A DNA stretch of 64,000 bases from Hirudinaria manillensis (GCA_034509925.1 CM067537.1:6548501-6612500), one strand, 5' to 3'; positions 12,901 through 26,300 are shown, counted from the first letter of the stretch. Notes: generated by a model not told the origin, from the sequence alone. Program-made: numbers and translations.

Positions 12901-15900
12901 GGTCTTCGATGCCCATCGACATTGCAGCAAAGGAGAACGAAACGGGAATGAACTTTGCTCAATTGCTTCTCAAGGATCAGAGCGTGACCGACAGCGAAAA
13001 CAGCTGCTCGCCGGATTTCGATCTGCTCTTGAACGAGACCTTGGTCAACAGGGCGGAGCCGATGAATCCGGAGGAAATGTACGAGCGTCTGTCCGAGCTT
13101 TGCAAGACGAAGCACCCGGGATCCACTCATTCCAAGGCGGGGGATCCCCGTTTAAGGCAATCGCTTTTGGTACCTTCAAAAAAAATAGTGACTTTTAGGA
13201 GCGAAGCTCAGAATAAAAATGGTAATTCGGACGTCAACTTTTTGAAAAAGATACTTCAAGAAGAAGAAAATGATGAGCAGGAATCTGCGACAGGTGGAAA
13301 TCCATCTAAGTCCAAATACATCGGTAATAGCAATAGAGCCAGTCTTGCCTCACCTGAGTGCATGAAATCAAAAAGCTGTTTGTTTTTCACAGACATACCT
13401 TGCAAGGGTTTTGACCATGAAAGTCTCAATAAAAGGGAACTTTCACAGTTAGAAAGCTCTGAATTCATAGATTCTATAAAGGACCAAAACTCCATAAAAA
13501 GACAGAAAAAAGACCAAATATCGGGAGAAGAGTTCAGGACTTCGTCACTTGAAACAGATGAACAGAGACCTGTCTTCAGTGTCGGTGATGAAGCTGTAGA
13601 CTCAAAACTCTTGTCCACTTCTACAGGGGCCTTCGCTACAACTCATATTGAAAGATCTCAACAGAGTAAAACTCAGGAATGCACGTGTGACTTTATCAAA
13701 AGCAATGAATGCAGCAGAACCGAAGAGGAGAATGCCAGAAGAGCAGCTGATTTCTCAAAGAGTCATCCACTTCAAAGCAATCAATCTCAAAAGGGATGCG
13801 GTGCCGACGACTGTGGCGTCGCGTGTCTTCCACCTTCGACGCTCCACCTCCGTCGGGAAACTCGCACGCACCCCGACGCTACCCCCGTCAAGCCTCTGTC
13901 AGCCGTTCCCAGACGTTTGCAGTCCAAGACGCCTCAGGATTCCAAGCATCCTTCCATGCTATTTGTGGATCGCAAGGGACAAAATCTTCTACAACAGGTT
14001 TGACATATTTCATGTAAAACTATTGAACTCTGTTATTAACAAGGAATTAACAAGTTATTAAATCATATAATTAGTTACTAACTAATATTTCATTAAACCA
14101 TATAGCTAAATAAGTATTAAGTATTATAAACTCTATTTTCATCAGAAATCTCCAGATGTCAGCATCTCAAACTCAACTATAAGCAGCAAAGGATCGGAAA
14201 TCGAAGACGTCATCGGAGCCGACAACAACGTTTACCTGGAAACGACTCCGAGGGTTCCGACGGAGGTGGAGAAGAAGGGCTTCAGGGTACGAGTCCAGCA
14301 CAGTTCCAGCATGGTGTTCAACTCGAGAACCAAACTTCCGATGCAATCCAGTCCAGTGAGTCGATTGGATTCACCTTCGAGTGGCCATGGTGGCCAATAA
14401 TTTAATAATTTAAGAACTGGAAAGGTGATAAGTTTTAAAAAGTCCTGGTGATTGCAAACTAGGCAGGGCTGGGTATGATGCCGACGGGGTTTGGTCAGAA
14501 CGGATGATCATTTATTTTAATAAATGCATTTAAATAAAGTTTTAATTAGATTACAATGAATTACAATACATAAAAAAATAAATAACTACAATATAAAAAT
14601 TACTAAAAATAAATGAAACAAATTTTATATAAATAATATAAAAAAAACTTTATATAAATAATAATATTTTATATAAATAATTAAATAATATAGACAAATT
14701 TTATATACAAATAATAAAATTTCTTGAGATTCTCTGCCTCGCCATTTAAAAATTATTTTCGACAACAAACAGGTTCCTGCCAAAAGACTCTCTGCAGGTT
14801 GTTTCGATTATGACAGCAGTCTCAACTCTGTCCAGGCCATTAAAAAGTAATTAACATTTTAATATTATTTTAATACTACTTTTAAAAGTTAACCAATTTA
14901 TTTATTTATTTTTGTAATTAACATGTTAATAGTTAAGGAATTTGCATGCAAAGCAATTTTGCAAACACTGTGTACTTGACTTTTTCATTTTCACTTCTCT
15001 ACACTTATCAGTCTTTGTCTTGTCCAGATATCCATAATCACATGCATGCTTCATTCTACAGGGAATAATATTTGTCACCCTCAGTATTACAATGATTGCA
15101 AAGTCAATGGCAATAGTAACTTCAGCAGCGATAACAATCAATAATATTAGTAATAATAATAATAAGAATAATTACTATGACAACGACAACAGTTCCCTCT
15201 CCTGCAACAACCTCGACGATGCCGAGAACAGCGTCGACGGTTGCAATCGATTGAGGCAGGCCTTCAGCTCCAGTGCACCCGCTTCGACCAACTGTCTTCT
15301 GGGAAACTTTGAGGTAATACATATTAATTTATCTGATTTAACCTGTATTAACTTATTAATTATCGTTTGTTATAATAGTTCAATTATTGATTTAATATTG
15401 ATGCATTAATTTTTGACTTTAAAACATTTAAACTTAAAAACATTTAAATGGATATTTACTCTTACTAGCTCTTGTAAGAATAAATCTACAAAGTCTTTTG
15501 AACAGCTTTATTAATTCCTGCTTGCTACTCTATAATAATAATAGGCAAGCAATGACTAATTGTTGCAGGGCGAGAATTGAATTAATTTACTTTTAATATT
15601 TATTTTGTTTTTAAAGGTTAAACGTTAAATTTATATCGGAACAGGAGAGTCTCATAAACGGGAGAATTCAACCGGCAGGGGTCATCGACGGGTTCACCGT
15701 GGAGATCGGGGCCAGCGGTTCTTTCTGTCCGTCACACCTCACACTCCCCTGCTTAGCTTTCTTCTTCAGTCTTTCAGACGATTCTGCTCCGTCTCCGTAT
15801 CTGGTCGGTCACAATTGATCACGAATTTCCATTATAGATTGCCAGTGTCACGATGATGACATTAGTAATAGTAATTATTGTAAATTGATGTAAATTGTTT

Positions 15901-16926
15901 TAATTAACCAACAATTATTAATTAATTAGTCAACAATCATCAATTTAAAGTTAATAAATATTGCACAAGTTAATTGGTGCACATAAGCTTTAAAATAGCA
16001 AATCTTCATTTAGGGTCACATAAACTTGGAAAACCATTCCAAAAGAGGTTACAAAGTTCCAAACAAGGGTACAGTCCAAGTCGTGAGTAAAGTTTTTTTT
16101 AAATTAATATCTTTTAGAATTCAACAACTAACAGTTTTTCTGGTATATAATTGAATTATAATTAATTACAAATTCCTAATTATAAATTCTTAATTTGTCA
16201 ATTTATTGTTAGATGATTTGTTCAAAATATTCTTTAAATTATCATATCCATTTGCATCAGACTCTCTTCAATCCAAACAAATCGGTGGTGAAGATCTTTG
16301 TGGTGACTTACGACGTGGGCGACATGCCACCCAACCACCAGACTCTGCTCCGGCAGAAGACCGTCTACATGCCCACCCCGGGCAGCCCGAGCGACGTGCC
16401 AGGCGCGCCCGTGTACTTGAGGTACCTCATACACTTGAGGTCAGCATCTATCATCATTTTTATTTCTCTTTTTTTTATTCTTATTCGATCGTTATTTTGA
16501 AATTCGAAGCAGTCATTGCTTTTCATATTCTGCTTAGGCATTGGTAGACATTCTAACTATTACTGCACAATAGGATTTTAGTGAACTTGCTAGTGTATTA
16601 AAATAGAAGCACGAATAACATTTTTTAATGACTTCAGTTTTGAAACAGTTTCTGTGACTCGTCTTCATTGCAAAGTCGGATAAAGAACATTTAATAATAC
16701 TTTTCGAAGAAGAATCAAATAAAATAACTTTGCATTATTTCGAAAATTATTTCACATCAATCAATTCAGGTTTGCCAGTAGCAAGCAGTGTAAAGTTTAC
16801 CTCCACACGGACATTCGTCTGATTTTCGCCAGGGACCGTTTTGAACTGGACAACAGAATTTATCACTACGAGTTGAGGTCTTTCACGGAGGCTCCCGAGA
16901 ATCCGAAATATTCTCCGAAGAGATGA
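9945..16926 (+). CDS. ATOS (FAM214A/B, atossa) homologue
   Basis: Thirteen exons: 9945-10118, 10591-10787, 11204-11329, 11627-11726, 12020-12183, 12284-13997, 14146-14355, 14773-14846, 15151-15313, 15645-15803, 16014-16082, 16261-16439, 16770-16926. All phases agree and give 1161 residues (human ATOSA is about 1076). N-terminal blocks resemble ATOSA: SEFFVQLGMLILESRQPF, then YLHFSQLSSWLSSSQGKR and LHVFPVGNI. The C-terminal 190 residues are the conserved core: CLLGNFE, GVIDGFTVEIGASGSF, RGYKVPNKGTVQV, TLFNPNKSVVKIFVVTYD, HQTLLRQKTVYMP and YLIHLRFASSKQCKVYLHTD. The family includes Drosophila Atossa, a nuclear regulator of metabolic genes in invading macrophages. The middle exon is Ser-rich and probably disordered. 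The ATG has a good context (CACCATGG) 8 bases after an acceptor, so a 5' UTR exon exists upstream. Intron 11727-12019 uses a GC donor. Confidence 0.93.
15151..15200 (+). repeat. AAT run inside an ATOS coding exon (Asn-rich tract)
   Basis: The exon at 15151-15313 begins with AAT codons that give an Asn-rich stretch (NNNNKNNYYDNDN). Phase bookkeeping with the flanking exons requires this reading, with the acceptor ending at 15150. A short AAT microsatellite is therefore translated in a linker just before the conserved C-terminal domain. Confidence 0.65.
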
Positions 16927-17758
16927 AAAGAAAAAAAAGAATCCCTCGATCCTTAACGACTAACATTCGAATGCATCTTGTCATTTTTTTTGGGATCTGA
17001 AGGAAAATTATTGATTTCTTTGGAACTCCTTTGGGAACTGTTAGAAAGACGTTTTGGTTTAAGTCAAACGCTGAGATTTTTACGCTGAGATCGACGAATA
17101 CGTTTTATCAATCGGTAGAAATCTCGAGAGATTCCTATCGTGGAGCAAAAGTTAACTGCATCAACTGCAAAGCGAAAGATTTTTTTCTTGTCAGCCTTTG
17201 CCCTCAATTAGTCATGTTTCCGTGGTGAAACTATTTATTGTTGTTTTTTGATCTTAGAGCTCGTTCGGTGTTAGGTAGCGCGATCTTTGTCTTTTTGTTT
17301 CGTCCAGTTTGTTGTTTTTATCCAAAATTATCTGCAAATGTTCAACTAGAAAGTTGAAATGGAGGACGTCAACGAATCGCATTGGTACAAATTCGATATA
17401 AATTCGTTCGGACGTGAAAAGCTATTTTAAAACTAGTTCGGTTCAGACCACTTGAACGTTGCGATGACCTTTCCACTTTCTTTTGTGTTTTTAAATAGAT
17501 GTGACCCCAGGGTCCGTGAGTTTTGAGGAGGTTGTAAGATGTCCAAACATTTGTTGAATAAAACTTCCCTCACTTCACACACCGCGCGGGCGCCGATTTT
17601 TCTTTCGTCTGGCGCATCTTTTGCGGCGAGAATCGGGCGCGTTTTAATTTTTACTTAATTATTTTTATTCAAGTAATAGGGCTCAAAAATGTTGGCGAAT
17701 TTCACAAAATGCAGTTTTGCAGTTTTAAAACTCGTGATGAGCTCTTCGAGCGAGAGCT
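16927..17758. other. ATOS 3' UTR and convergent intergenic gap
   Basis: No open frame of interest. A canonical AATAAA lies at 17557-17562, about 630 bases after the ATOS stop, and is the likely poly(A) signal. The next gene ends convergently at 17759 on the other strand. Confidence 0.6.
17557..17562 (+). terminator. Poly(A) signal AATAAA for ATOS
   Basis: Perfect AATAAA hexamer on the coding strand in the 3' flank of ATOS, with no competing canonical hexamer seen closer to the stop. Confidence 0.55.
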
Positions 17759-20469
17759 TCAACGCATGCAGTCGGCGAATTCGGGAATCTCGATGGTGTC
17801 CTTCCAATCCTTTTCGGATTTCTTGAGCGTCTTCGCTCCCGGGATCTCGTGGAGAATCTTTTCGTTTTCCATCTGGATCTGAGAAGAGTGCTCCTTCTGC
17901 GACATGAGACTGGCTCGACTCGCTCTGCCGTTGTTTATTTCTGTTTCACCCTCGAAGGGAGGTGCTTGGGACATTCCCTTCTCTCTGTCAGGAATGTCTG
18001 CTATCGCATGGCGATCGATGAGGGGCTTACCCTGAAAGATCAAAGTTTCTTTGTGGATTCTTATCGGCTGGATGAAGAGACGTTGCTGCAAATCGAATCC
18101 GAATTCCACCAGGTCGTTTGCCAAGATGAAACTTGATAAGCTGGCGTGCAGCTTGTGTCCTCCTCTTTTCACTCTTATGGTCCAATCTGGTTCCACCGTC
18201 ATATCCACAAAGTGAGTCATGACCCTGGCCAATCCGGTTACGGGAGACACTCTCAGATTTTTCCGTTCGCTCGTCACGATGACGTCGCATGTAGCTGTCT
18301 GATGGATGCGCACAGAGTTGATAGAAATCTAAAAAAATGTTAAGAAACTAATCATTAATTATGATTTGTTGGAAAACTTTAGCATATTGCTTATAACTCA
18401 TTTTGAGCACTTGGAAGCTCATCTTCAATATATATTTAATCCATAGTCTCAGCTCAGCAAATCACCAACCAGATAAAGCGATTGAAATCAATCGTGACTC
18501 ACTGTTATGGACCCATTCCTCTGGAGTCTATAACGCGCTCCCTCGACCGTCTGAACGCACTCTGGAACGAGATCAGCCCCATAGCGATTGGAAGAAAACA
18601 AGAGCGCCCTGCTCATGTCTTTGGAGATGTCGCTGAAGTTGGGTTTAGCCACGAGGCTCATGTGACCTCCGCTGGTGACGCAATATCCTGCGGCCATGTT
18701 GCTGAAACTCCCGCCAAAGACGATATATTCCGTCCTGGCTCTGGCCTGTCTGTTTCCGTAAGCCAGGACCTCGAAGGTGGTGTGGTCTTGGTAAATTTTG
18801 GCAGCCGCGTGATAGATACAGGAAGCGTTGCCCCTGCAACTGGTCGCAACCACCGCTTTGTGGATCCTATTGACGATGCGGATCGCCCTGTCCAGTGTCA
18901 TTTCCACGACGACGTGATTACGGAGCAAAACCTGTGCAATTTGGAAGAGAGTGTAAGACTCGTGTTCTGTGTTGTGTGAATAAACATGAGTTTTCTGTGG
19001 TGTAATAGTTGTACTTGATTAAAAAAAAAAACCCTCACTTCTATGATCCCCAATGGAGAGACGTAAATGGTTGGAAAAAACTCCGCCACAACAGGCGGTC
19101 CCGCGGATGTTGCCGATGGCATGCTGGTCACATCGGATTGAAAGTTAGGTAAACCTGGATACAAGGCTGGAATTTCAGCCTTAGTGGGATTATGGCAATT
19201 TTCGTAAGCAATCGTGTTCTGCATGATTTTAGAAGTTGCAATAGGTTGAAAATGTGGAAAATTTGAATTCTGGAAGAGGGATGACGCTGAAGGAGTCTGA
19301 AAGGCGTTGAGGGAATAGGGAGTTAGCATGGGGTCTTGAATGATAATCGACGAAAATGCTGGAGACGGCTGCTGGGCTGGAAAACGGAGAAGTACTTTGG
19401 AAGGCGTCACTCCTGGATAAGGAGAGGTCAAAATGTGAGACGATCCCTGATCAAGGTAGCCCATTTTATTGTGTTGCTCCATTTGCTGAGGATGCTGGTT
19501 AATTTGCATCTGGGAATTGAAGTATTGATAAGATGCTTGATCCATTGGATTCTGCAGTAACTGTTGAGATGGACAAAAATTCTCCGAGTTTGAAAACGAG
19601 GAGCTCATGAAGACGGCTGACTGGTGTCTCGCAGGCAATCCATAGTCCCCTGAAAGCTCCTTTTCCTCCAGCTTAGTTTCATCCTTGGAGTCCTGACCGT
19701 CTTCCAAACTTTCCTGCGACCATCTCGTCGTTTCGCTGAGATTTGGACGTTGAGCCGTTCCATCACAAGCCGGTCTTCTCGATGGAGTTTGTTGGTCCGT
19801 CTGTTGACGGTTTTGATTCGACCCTTCTTCTTGGTCAAGAGTCTGTTGTTGATTGTAAGAGGCCGAAAGTTCTGGATGAGAGTGACTAAAATGTTGGAAG
19901 TGAGAGCTCCAACAACTAGTGGCATCCGTTGCAGAGAAAATAGCGTAAGGAATGCAGGTGATGCTCGGGTTAGCAGCACACATGGTGAATGGCTTTGCCG
20001 CTAAAGATGGAAAATTAGAATCGAGTGATTCCTGATTATGCAAAAGTTGATGGTGAGTTGGAATAAGTAGCACTGGGTCTGAATTGGAAGGAGAGGAAAT
20101 GCTGAGTTTGTTTTGGCTTAAAGTGTTCATCGCGTCCAAATCACCATCACCGTCTCCATCATTTCCATGGAGGTGTAGCTGAGGCGGCTGTTGCTTTATC
20201 GGCTGCATGTAACCGAGAAGCTTCGAAGATTCTCTTTCTGATGTGTCCTTTTTCTGAAAAAGAGTTGAGAAAAATCAAATTTTCTTGTACCATATGTGTA
20301 TAGTAGTAATAGTTAACAAATTACGTAATAGTTGTATTTATCCACTTTTACTTTTATAATAATAATGTGTTTTCTAAATTACTTTGCTTCCGACTTCCAC
20401 CTTCAGTGGGTTTTGCATGCCGTCCTGGATGACTTCAAGTCCTTTCGTTCCATTCGAATCTCCCAACAT
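17759..20469 (-). CDS. Unrecognised protein with a large conserved-looking C-terminal domain
   Basis: Four minus-strand exons: 20469-20383 (ATG, begins MLGDSNGTKGLEVIQDGMQ), 20253-19039, 18994-18503 and 18328-17759. Every exon is a multiple of three and all junctions are GT-AG, giving 787 residues. Residues about 30-430 are Gln/Ser/Pro-rich and probably disordered, with many SQ/NQ and His runs. Residues about 425-700 look folded: FFPTIYVSPLGIIEKTHV, then VVVEMTLDRAIRIVNRIH, TEYIVFGGSFSNMAAGYC, RYRLQRNGSITISINSVR and EPDWTIRVKRGGHKLHAS. Alternating beta-type strands and Gly-rich turns suggest an all-beta domain. The C-terminus is charged and ends FADCMR. I do not recognise the family and do not assign a function. 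There is no signal peptide or membrane segment. The gene is convergent with ATOS. Confidence 0.8.
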
Positions 20470-21375
20470 TTTCGATGTACGTACTGCTACTGAAACGCTG
20501 AAAGCTTCTTTATTTATTCGGACATTTGAAATGAGAAGTCTTGGTTTCACAAACTGTGGATAAGACGCTTGCGAAATGGCTACTTTTTCTTATCGTTGCA
20601 AGATTGATTTACGTAGCGGCTGAAAGAACTTGCCGCATTTCAGTACCAAAAACTTTTGAGACTAGTTGTTTCGATCTTAATATGCTGTTTTCATAGTGGC
20701 GTTCTTGTTACTTATCTTTTTATTATCATTTTAATATTATGCGACCGATATTGTTTGTGTTGTTTATAGACTGTGTGATAGCGTTGTTATGTCGTCATTT
20801 TAGCTCAGCAGACTAAACGAGAAGCATTCTTCCAAAGCGAGTTAAGTTCTTTTTTCTTTTTTTTGACTAATTACGTTAGAAATTCCATTTCGCGACATTT
20901 CAATAAAAACAATTAAACCGTGATTTTGAGAATTGCTAATTACTGAAGTGAAGCACTAGAAATGCAATAAAATGACCACGAACCAGAAGGCCTAGAGAAG
21001 ACTCTAATGAAAGAATTAATGAAAGACTGATCGCAGTGGCAAAATGGCAAATATCAGTAGATAATAAGTCAAGTCCTGCGATTGCATTGAAGGTCTCCAT
21101 CTTTTGAAGATCAACTGTACTTTGCAGCTTTTGGCGCACTTTTTCCTTCGTTACTCCAGCCGATTAAACTGTTTTAAATCAGCGAGTTTCGATCCCTTTA
21201 AGTAACTTTAGAGCGAAAATGTCATAAAAGCCAACAAAATTCCTATTTAAAAAATTTGAACGAGATCAGTGACAAGGGCTGCTCAACAACGAAACAACGC
21301 GCCATCCAAAATGATGCAGCTTTTGCTTTTTATGCATTAAAAACTTTCTTTTTGACATTTTAGACGAATGATTGA
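20470..21375. other. Intergenic gap, no gene seen
   Basis: Sequence between the starts and stops of two minus-strand genes. The part next to 20470 should hold the promoter of the unrecognised gene at 17759-20469, but I see no clear core element. No supported exon. Confidence 0.5.
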
Positions 21376-22977
21376 TCAGAATTGATTCCAGCCAAGACTC
21401 GATGCCCGAGCCCATCTTTCTACGCCGGACTGAACGTTCCATCTCATGGCTGGTCGCCCTGAGAGGCCGAAATTGAAAACGGGCTGAATTTGCGGGCCTA
21501 ACTGAGGTTCCGTAATAAAGTCCAAAGAGTTTGTCGGCTGACCGTAAACAGTGATATGAGAGTCTGTAGTGAAGTCGCCGTCGACGTTGTTGATAATTTC
21601 GTAGATGTTCTGGTAATCATGCTCATCAATTTCTTCGTAAGCAGGAGGCTCGTCATATTCACTGTAGGGAGGTGGAGAGCCATCGTAACAAACGTTGGAT
21701 GGAGTGGCTGGAAGACTGTCAGGAAGTACATCAGTGGCACTTTCCACAGGAATTAGTATGGAGCTGGATGTGGTACTGGAAACGTCTGTGCCTACTGTCG
21801 TATCATAGCTAGGAGGTGGCGTGGGGTCACCAGGTCTGTTAAGCTGTTGGAAAAACTCTAGTATGGTGTCTGCAATGCTGTTGACCTGGAAGGCTTCACC
21901 TGGTCTCATTCGAAGATCATAATAATACCAATTCTCCCGAGGAGAGCTTGTTTCTGTTGAAGAAGATGCAATCACGAGGGATGAACCGCTATTAGAATCC
22001 GAAAAACTTCTTTCTCTAGGCACGTGCAGAGATGTCAAAGACGTTTGAGATCTTTCCGTGTCACTGTGTGATGACGATCTTCTCTCTAGCATTTCCAGTA
22101 ATGATGGAAAACTACAGGATGATGAAATTGTTGAAACGTTTGATGAATTGCTTGGAGAAATATTTAGTCTTTGGTTGGCAGAAAAATGTTTACAGAATAT
22201 ATTTTTTGAAGTGCATTGATCTTTTTCCTTCATTAATGATGGGGTAAATTGGACTTGTGTTTCATCTGAAGCATTTTTTGTTGATTCAGGACTACTTTCA
22301 GGGTGACAATTGCTTGGAAATATCATTGAAGAATTGGAAAAGAGCTTCTGAAGACTGTAAGGCATCAAAGGTTTAGCTGAAAGATTCTCTTGTTCATAAG
22401 ATGCTTCACAAGCTTGAGGTGTTTGATAAGGGTTGCTTTCCCTGTCAGGATGAACTGCATTGACAAATTGATCAGAATCCAAGGCACTGTCTGATGATGA
22501 TTCTGCTTTAAAACTCATAAGCCTTTCTTGCCAAATGTTGTGAGTGAGGTTCTTGCCTTGATAATTTAATCTATTTTCCTCTTTTCTATTCAAGCTGAGA
22601 AAAATAAATAACTGCAATTGTTTATAATCAGTAAATTTTTAGTTAGAAAATTAGATGTAAATTTTCACATGCCTGCCTAGAGACTGACATCGTCTGCTGT
22701 TCAAATCCATATATTTCGTGGTGCAGAATGGTCGAGTAAAACAAAATTCGTTTCCAAGCCATGATTGAGAAATTAGACTAGTGCACATTCTTTTCGAAAA
22801 TTTGAAGTTTGGTAGTTTATCTCTGTACATGATGGTTGTAACTTTAAAGCTACCAAAAAATTTGTTTAAATATGTAAAAGGACAGGCATTTTCTATGAAG
22901 AGTTGAGCTTGTGGTTTTTCACTCAAAATTAATAATTCAAGACCGCTTTCTCGTAACCCAGCGATCCCAGCTGACAA
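21376..22977 (-). CDS. Unrecognised PPxY-motif protein
   Basis: The main minus-strand exon is 22594-21376 (406 codons, stop TGA). An open upstream segment, 22673 to about 22977, joins in phase if the 78-base intron uses a GC donor (CAG/GCATGT) and a TTTCTCAG acceptor. The start is unresolved: the open frame has no ATG at 22977, and the first internal ATG gives MYRDKLPNFKF. The protein is Ser-rich and acidic. Its C-terminal third has three PPxY motifs, PPPSYDTT, PPPYSEYD and PPAYEEID, which are typical ligands of WW domains such as those of NEDD4-family ubiquitin ligases. It ends in a basic/aromatic tail (RWARASSLGWNQF). The short upstream segment is rich in Phe, Cys and Lys. An adaptor or ubiquitin-ligase client role is inference from PPxY only; the family is not recognised. 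Confidence 0.6.
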
Positions 22978-23368
22978 TCAACACGAAGACAGGTGATATA
23001 TAAATCTTTCGTTACCTAAGAATAGGAATGGATAACCTGAGTTTTTATATTTATCTTATAGAAGTCTATCTTGACAGGTAATTTATAATTCACATAACTA
23101 ACATTGTGAATTTCAATAAATTATTGTAGTGGCTAGATCAGATGATGAATTCAGTAAAGGCATCTTGGATCAGAATTATAATCAAGTTTTTTTTACATTA
23201 AAAGTATGGTTTTAATGAAATAATAAGTAGGCTTTGTTTATTACACATTTATACATTTAAGACGAACCATGAACTTTAAACATGGTTGGTGTGTCGTTGA
23301 GCAGCGCGGCATACAAAATCTCTTGTTTGCTTGGGATTGTATAATTTTATTTTAGCGGGATTGAAACG
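22978..23368. other. Divergent spacer between PPxY gene and MFSD8-like gene
   Basis: About 390 AT-rich bases between two genes read away from each other. It could act as a bidirectional promoter, but I see no clear TATA or CCAAT arrangement. Confidence 0.4.
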
Positions 23369-26300
23369 ATGTTGACACAAACAAAACTTAGACTAACTTA
23401 CATTACGATTGGAACGTACTTTTTCTTCGGAGGCATAGAATATGGTTTGTTATTACCATAAGTTAGGAATTGGTGAATGCAACGTAGTGAATTTATTACT
23501 TTTAAAGCTGTCATTTTACCCACAATCTGGTTGTACTTAAGCACAGTCTTTCATGCTCCTCCATATTTACTGGGAATAGTGTTATCATCCTTCTCAGTTG
23601 CAGATCTACTTTCTGGATTGCTTTTAGGAAGGTAAATTTTGAGTCATAGCTTAATCAACGAAATATGCGTAAATATTAGAGGCACTGTCGTGCTATAATC
23701 TACGTTGTAACTATTTTGCCAAGTGAATTTTTTTATTATTTGCAAAATCCATGTTTGTTTTTCCAGATTATCAGATAAGACACAACAAACAAAACTTCTT
23801 TTGATTTTAACAAATGTCTTCCAAATTGTTGGAAGTTTTTTGTACATTGTTGATGTTGGTCCAGAGATGCTGATCATCAGCCGACTGGTGACAGGTGATT
23901 AGATATTTAAAATTCTTCATATTTATCATTAATTTATTTGTTTGGATGCCTTGATGCAACACAACAAGGGTGACAATAACAGGAAGTGAGTGATAAACAT
24001 CAGCTAGCATAATTAATAACAATCAGCCAAAAAAGTAATTTTTATTCCGGATCTCGACTTTTCCAAATGACATTCAGGATTTGGATCAGGGATTTCAGCT
24101 CCACTGATAGGAGATCTTGCAAGGGTTGTCCCAGATACACAGAGGACCTCGACTCTCTCTGTGTTCTTTGCTCTGAGGCAGGCTGGACTCGTCTTGGGTC
24201 CTGCATGCAATTTGTTCTTGACTCGATTTGACTTCTTCTTTGCTACCTATCATGTCAACAAGTACACTTCTCCAGGGGTAAGTTTTTTTTCTCCAGGTAA
24301 AGCTAAATTTATTTTAAATATTTGCAAATAAATTTGAATAAATGAATAAATAAATAAATAAATAAATGAATGAATGAATGAATGTTGGACCAGCACACAT
24401 TATAGAATTTGGTTGATATGGAATGTTTTTTCAAAAACATATTTTTTTTAATTTGTTCATGAAGTTTATTTTACAATTTCGATCTAGTTCTTCATGATGG
24501 TGCTTTGGATCATTCATGAGATGATGGCCATCTTTATGTTCTGGAACCTTCCGGCCTTGAACTTGAATGAACCCCTCATTGTTGACATAATTTGCAGCAA
24601 CGGTACCAACATACAACACTGCGCCCCTACAAGCGGACTCAGTACGAGTGTTGAAAGCGGCATCAACAATGTTGACCAACAAAACGAATGGGAAATCACG
24701 GCCTCTGAAAGTGACACGATGCAAAATACTAGCATCGCTACGAGCAAAGATGTCATTCCTGATTCTGTTGATGGCAAAACTGTGGGAAAACCTAAGTCGC
24801 GTGCAAGGAAAACCGGGCATCCTGTTCCTTCCGACGACGTGACTTGCGGATCCGACGACTTCATGGAGAAGGCCGAACTGCTCATAAAATTAAACACTGC
24901 TCTCAGATGTCATCCCAGCTCGATACCCTCGACTTCCAAGAACCGTGGCTTGAAACCTCAGGACGGAATTTTTCCAGCCATGGCAGGCAGTGGAGGAACG
25001 ATATCTGAAAGTTGCGATGCTCCAGCAATGCCCAGTCAATCTCCCCAGCCATCAAGTCAAACTTCTGCAAGCAAAGTAGATGACATCTCCACTGAAGCAA
25101 CACTTCTTCTTTCAAACTCTGCAAATCTTGACCATGAAACTGCTGGCTGTTCGGGCAATGTCGAAAATCTTGAGGATGCCCGGAAAAACCGTCTGCTCCG
25201 ATCTCATCCCGATTCAGTGGTTGGTGACTTTTCCATCAATGGATTGGCTCCTCACCATGATTATGATAATGATAATGATGGAGGTGATAATGAACCAAGT
25301 CAGGGTCAGACCAAGCTTTCATTATCAAGAGGTAAGTTTTATAAATGTTACAATTAAATAATAATTAATAATTAGTAATTAATAAATATTAATAATAAAT
25401 AATTTTTTTACATCTTAAAAGGTATTTCTGATCATACTGAATTTTCATAAATATTATAATTATATAATAATATTCTCATGTTGTTGTTGTTGTTGTTGTA
25501 GAACTTTTTAAGTCTTACCTCATTGCTCTGTTACTGGCTGTTTTCATTGGATATTTCAACCAAATGGTCTTGGAGGTATTAAAAACAATAAACAATAAAT
25601 AAATAATTAATTAATTAATAAAATAATGTTTAGTTAAGTGATGAAATTTGTTGAAATCATAACAAAGTTTGCTTTGCCTGATGAGCCATAGATTTATCAA
25701 GCTTGATTAATATTTAGAGAATACTTTGAATTGACCATGTCATTATTAAAAAATAAAAAAAAATTGATCTTATATGAGCTTATACTTCATGTAACGCGAC
25801 CTAAAATGACCTAAATGACAATATATGTCAAATAAATAAATATATTCATGCATTTTTATTAATAAATAATTAATAATGTATTTATTAACTTTATATGTTT
25901 ACCACAAAAGGCACTACTGACACCTCTCACTCGGGAATTCCTTTCATGGAATGAGTTGGAAAATAGCTACCTGTATTGTGCTGCTGGAGTTCAGGTGATG
26001 TTAACAACTGGTAGCTGGTTGTTCTATGATAATGATAAGCATGATTGCTATTGTTATTGCCATCCATTAGTGGTTAAAAATCATGGGATAATACTTTAAT
26101 AATAAGTTAATAATTTTAATAATAATAAGTTAAAGTTAGTAAATAATAATAATAAGTCAATAATTTTCCATCTTGGAGAAAGACAATAAGTTCTGCCTTT
26201 AGATAATCCTCATGTTCTTGCTCATTCGACCCATCAGCCGTGTATTGGAAGATAAATTTCTCATCGTGATCGGTCTGTTTCTCCAACTAGTCAGCATAAC

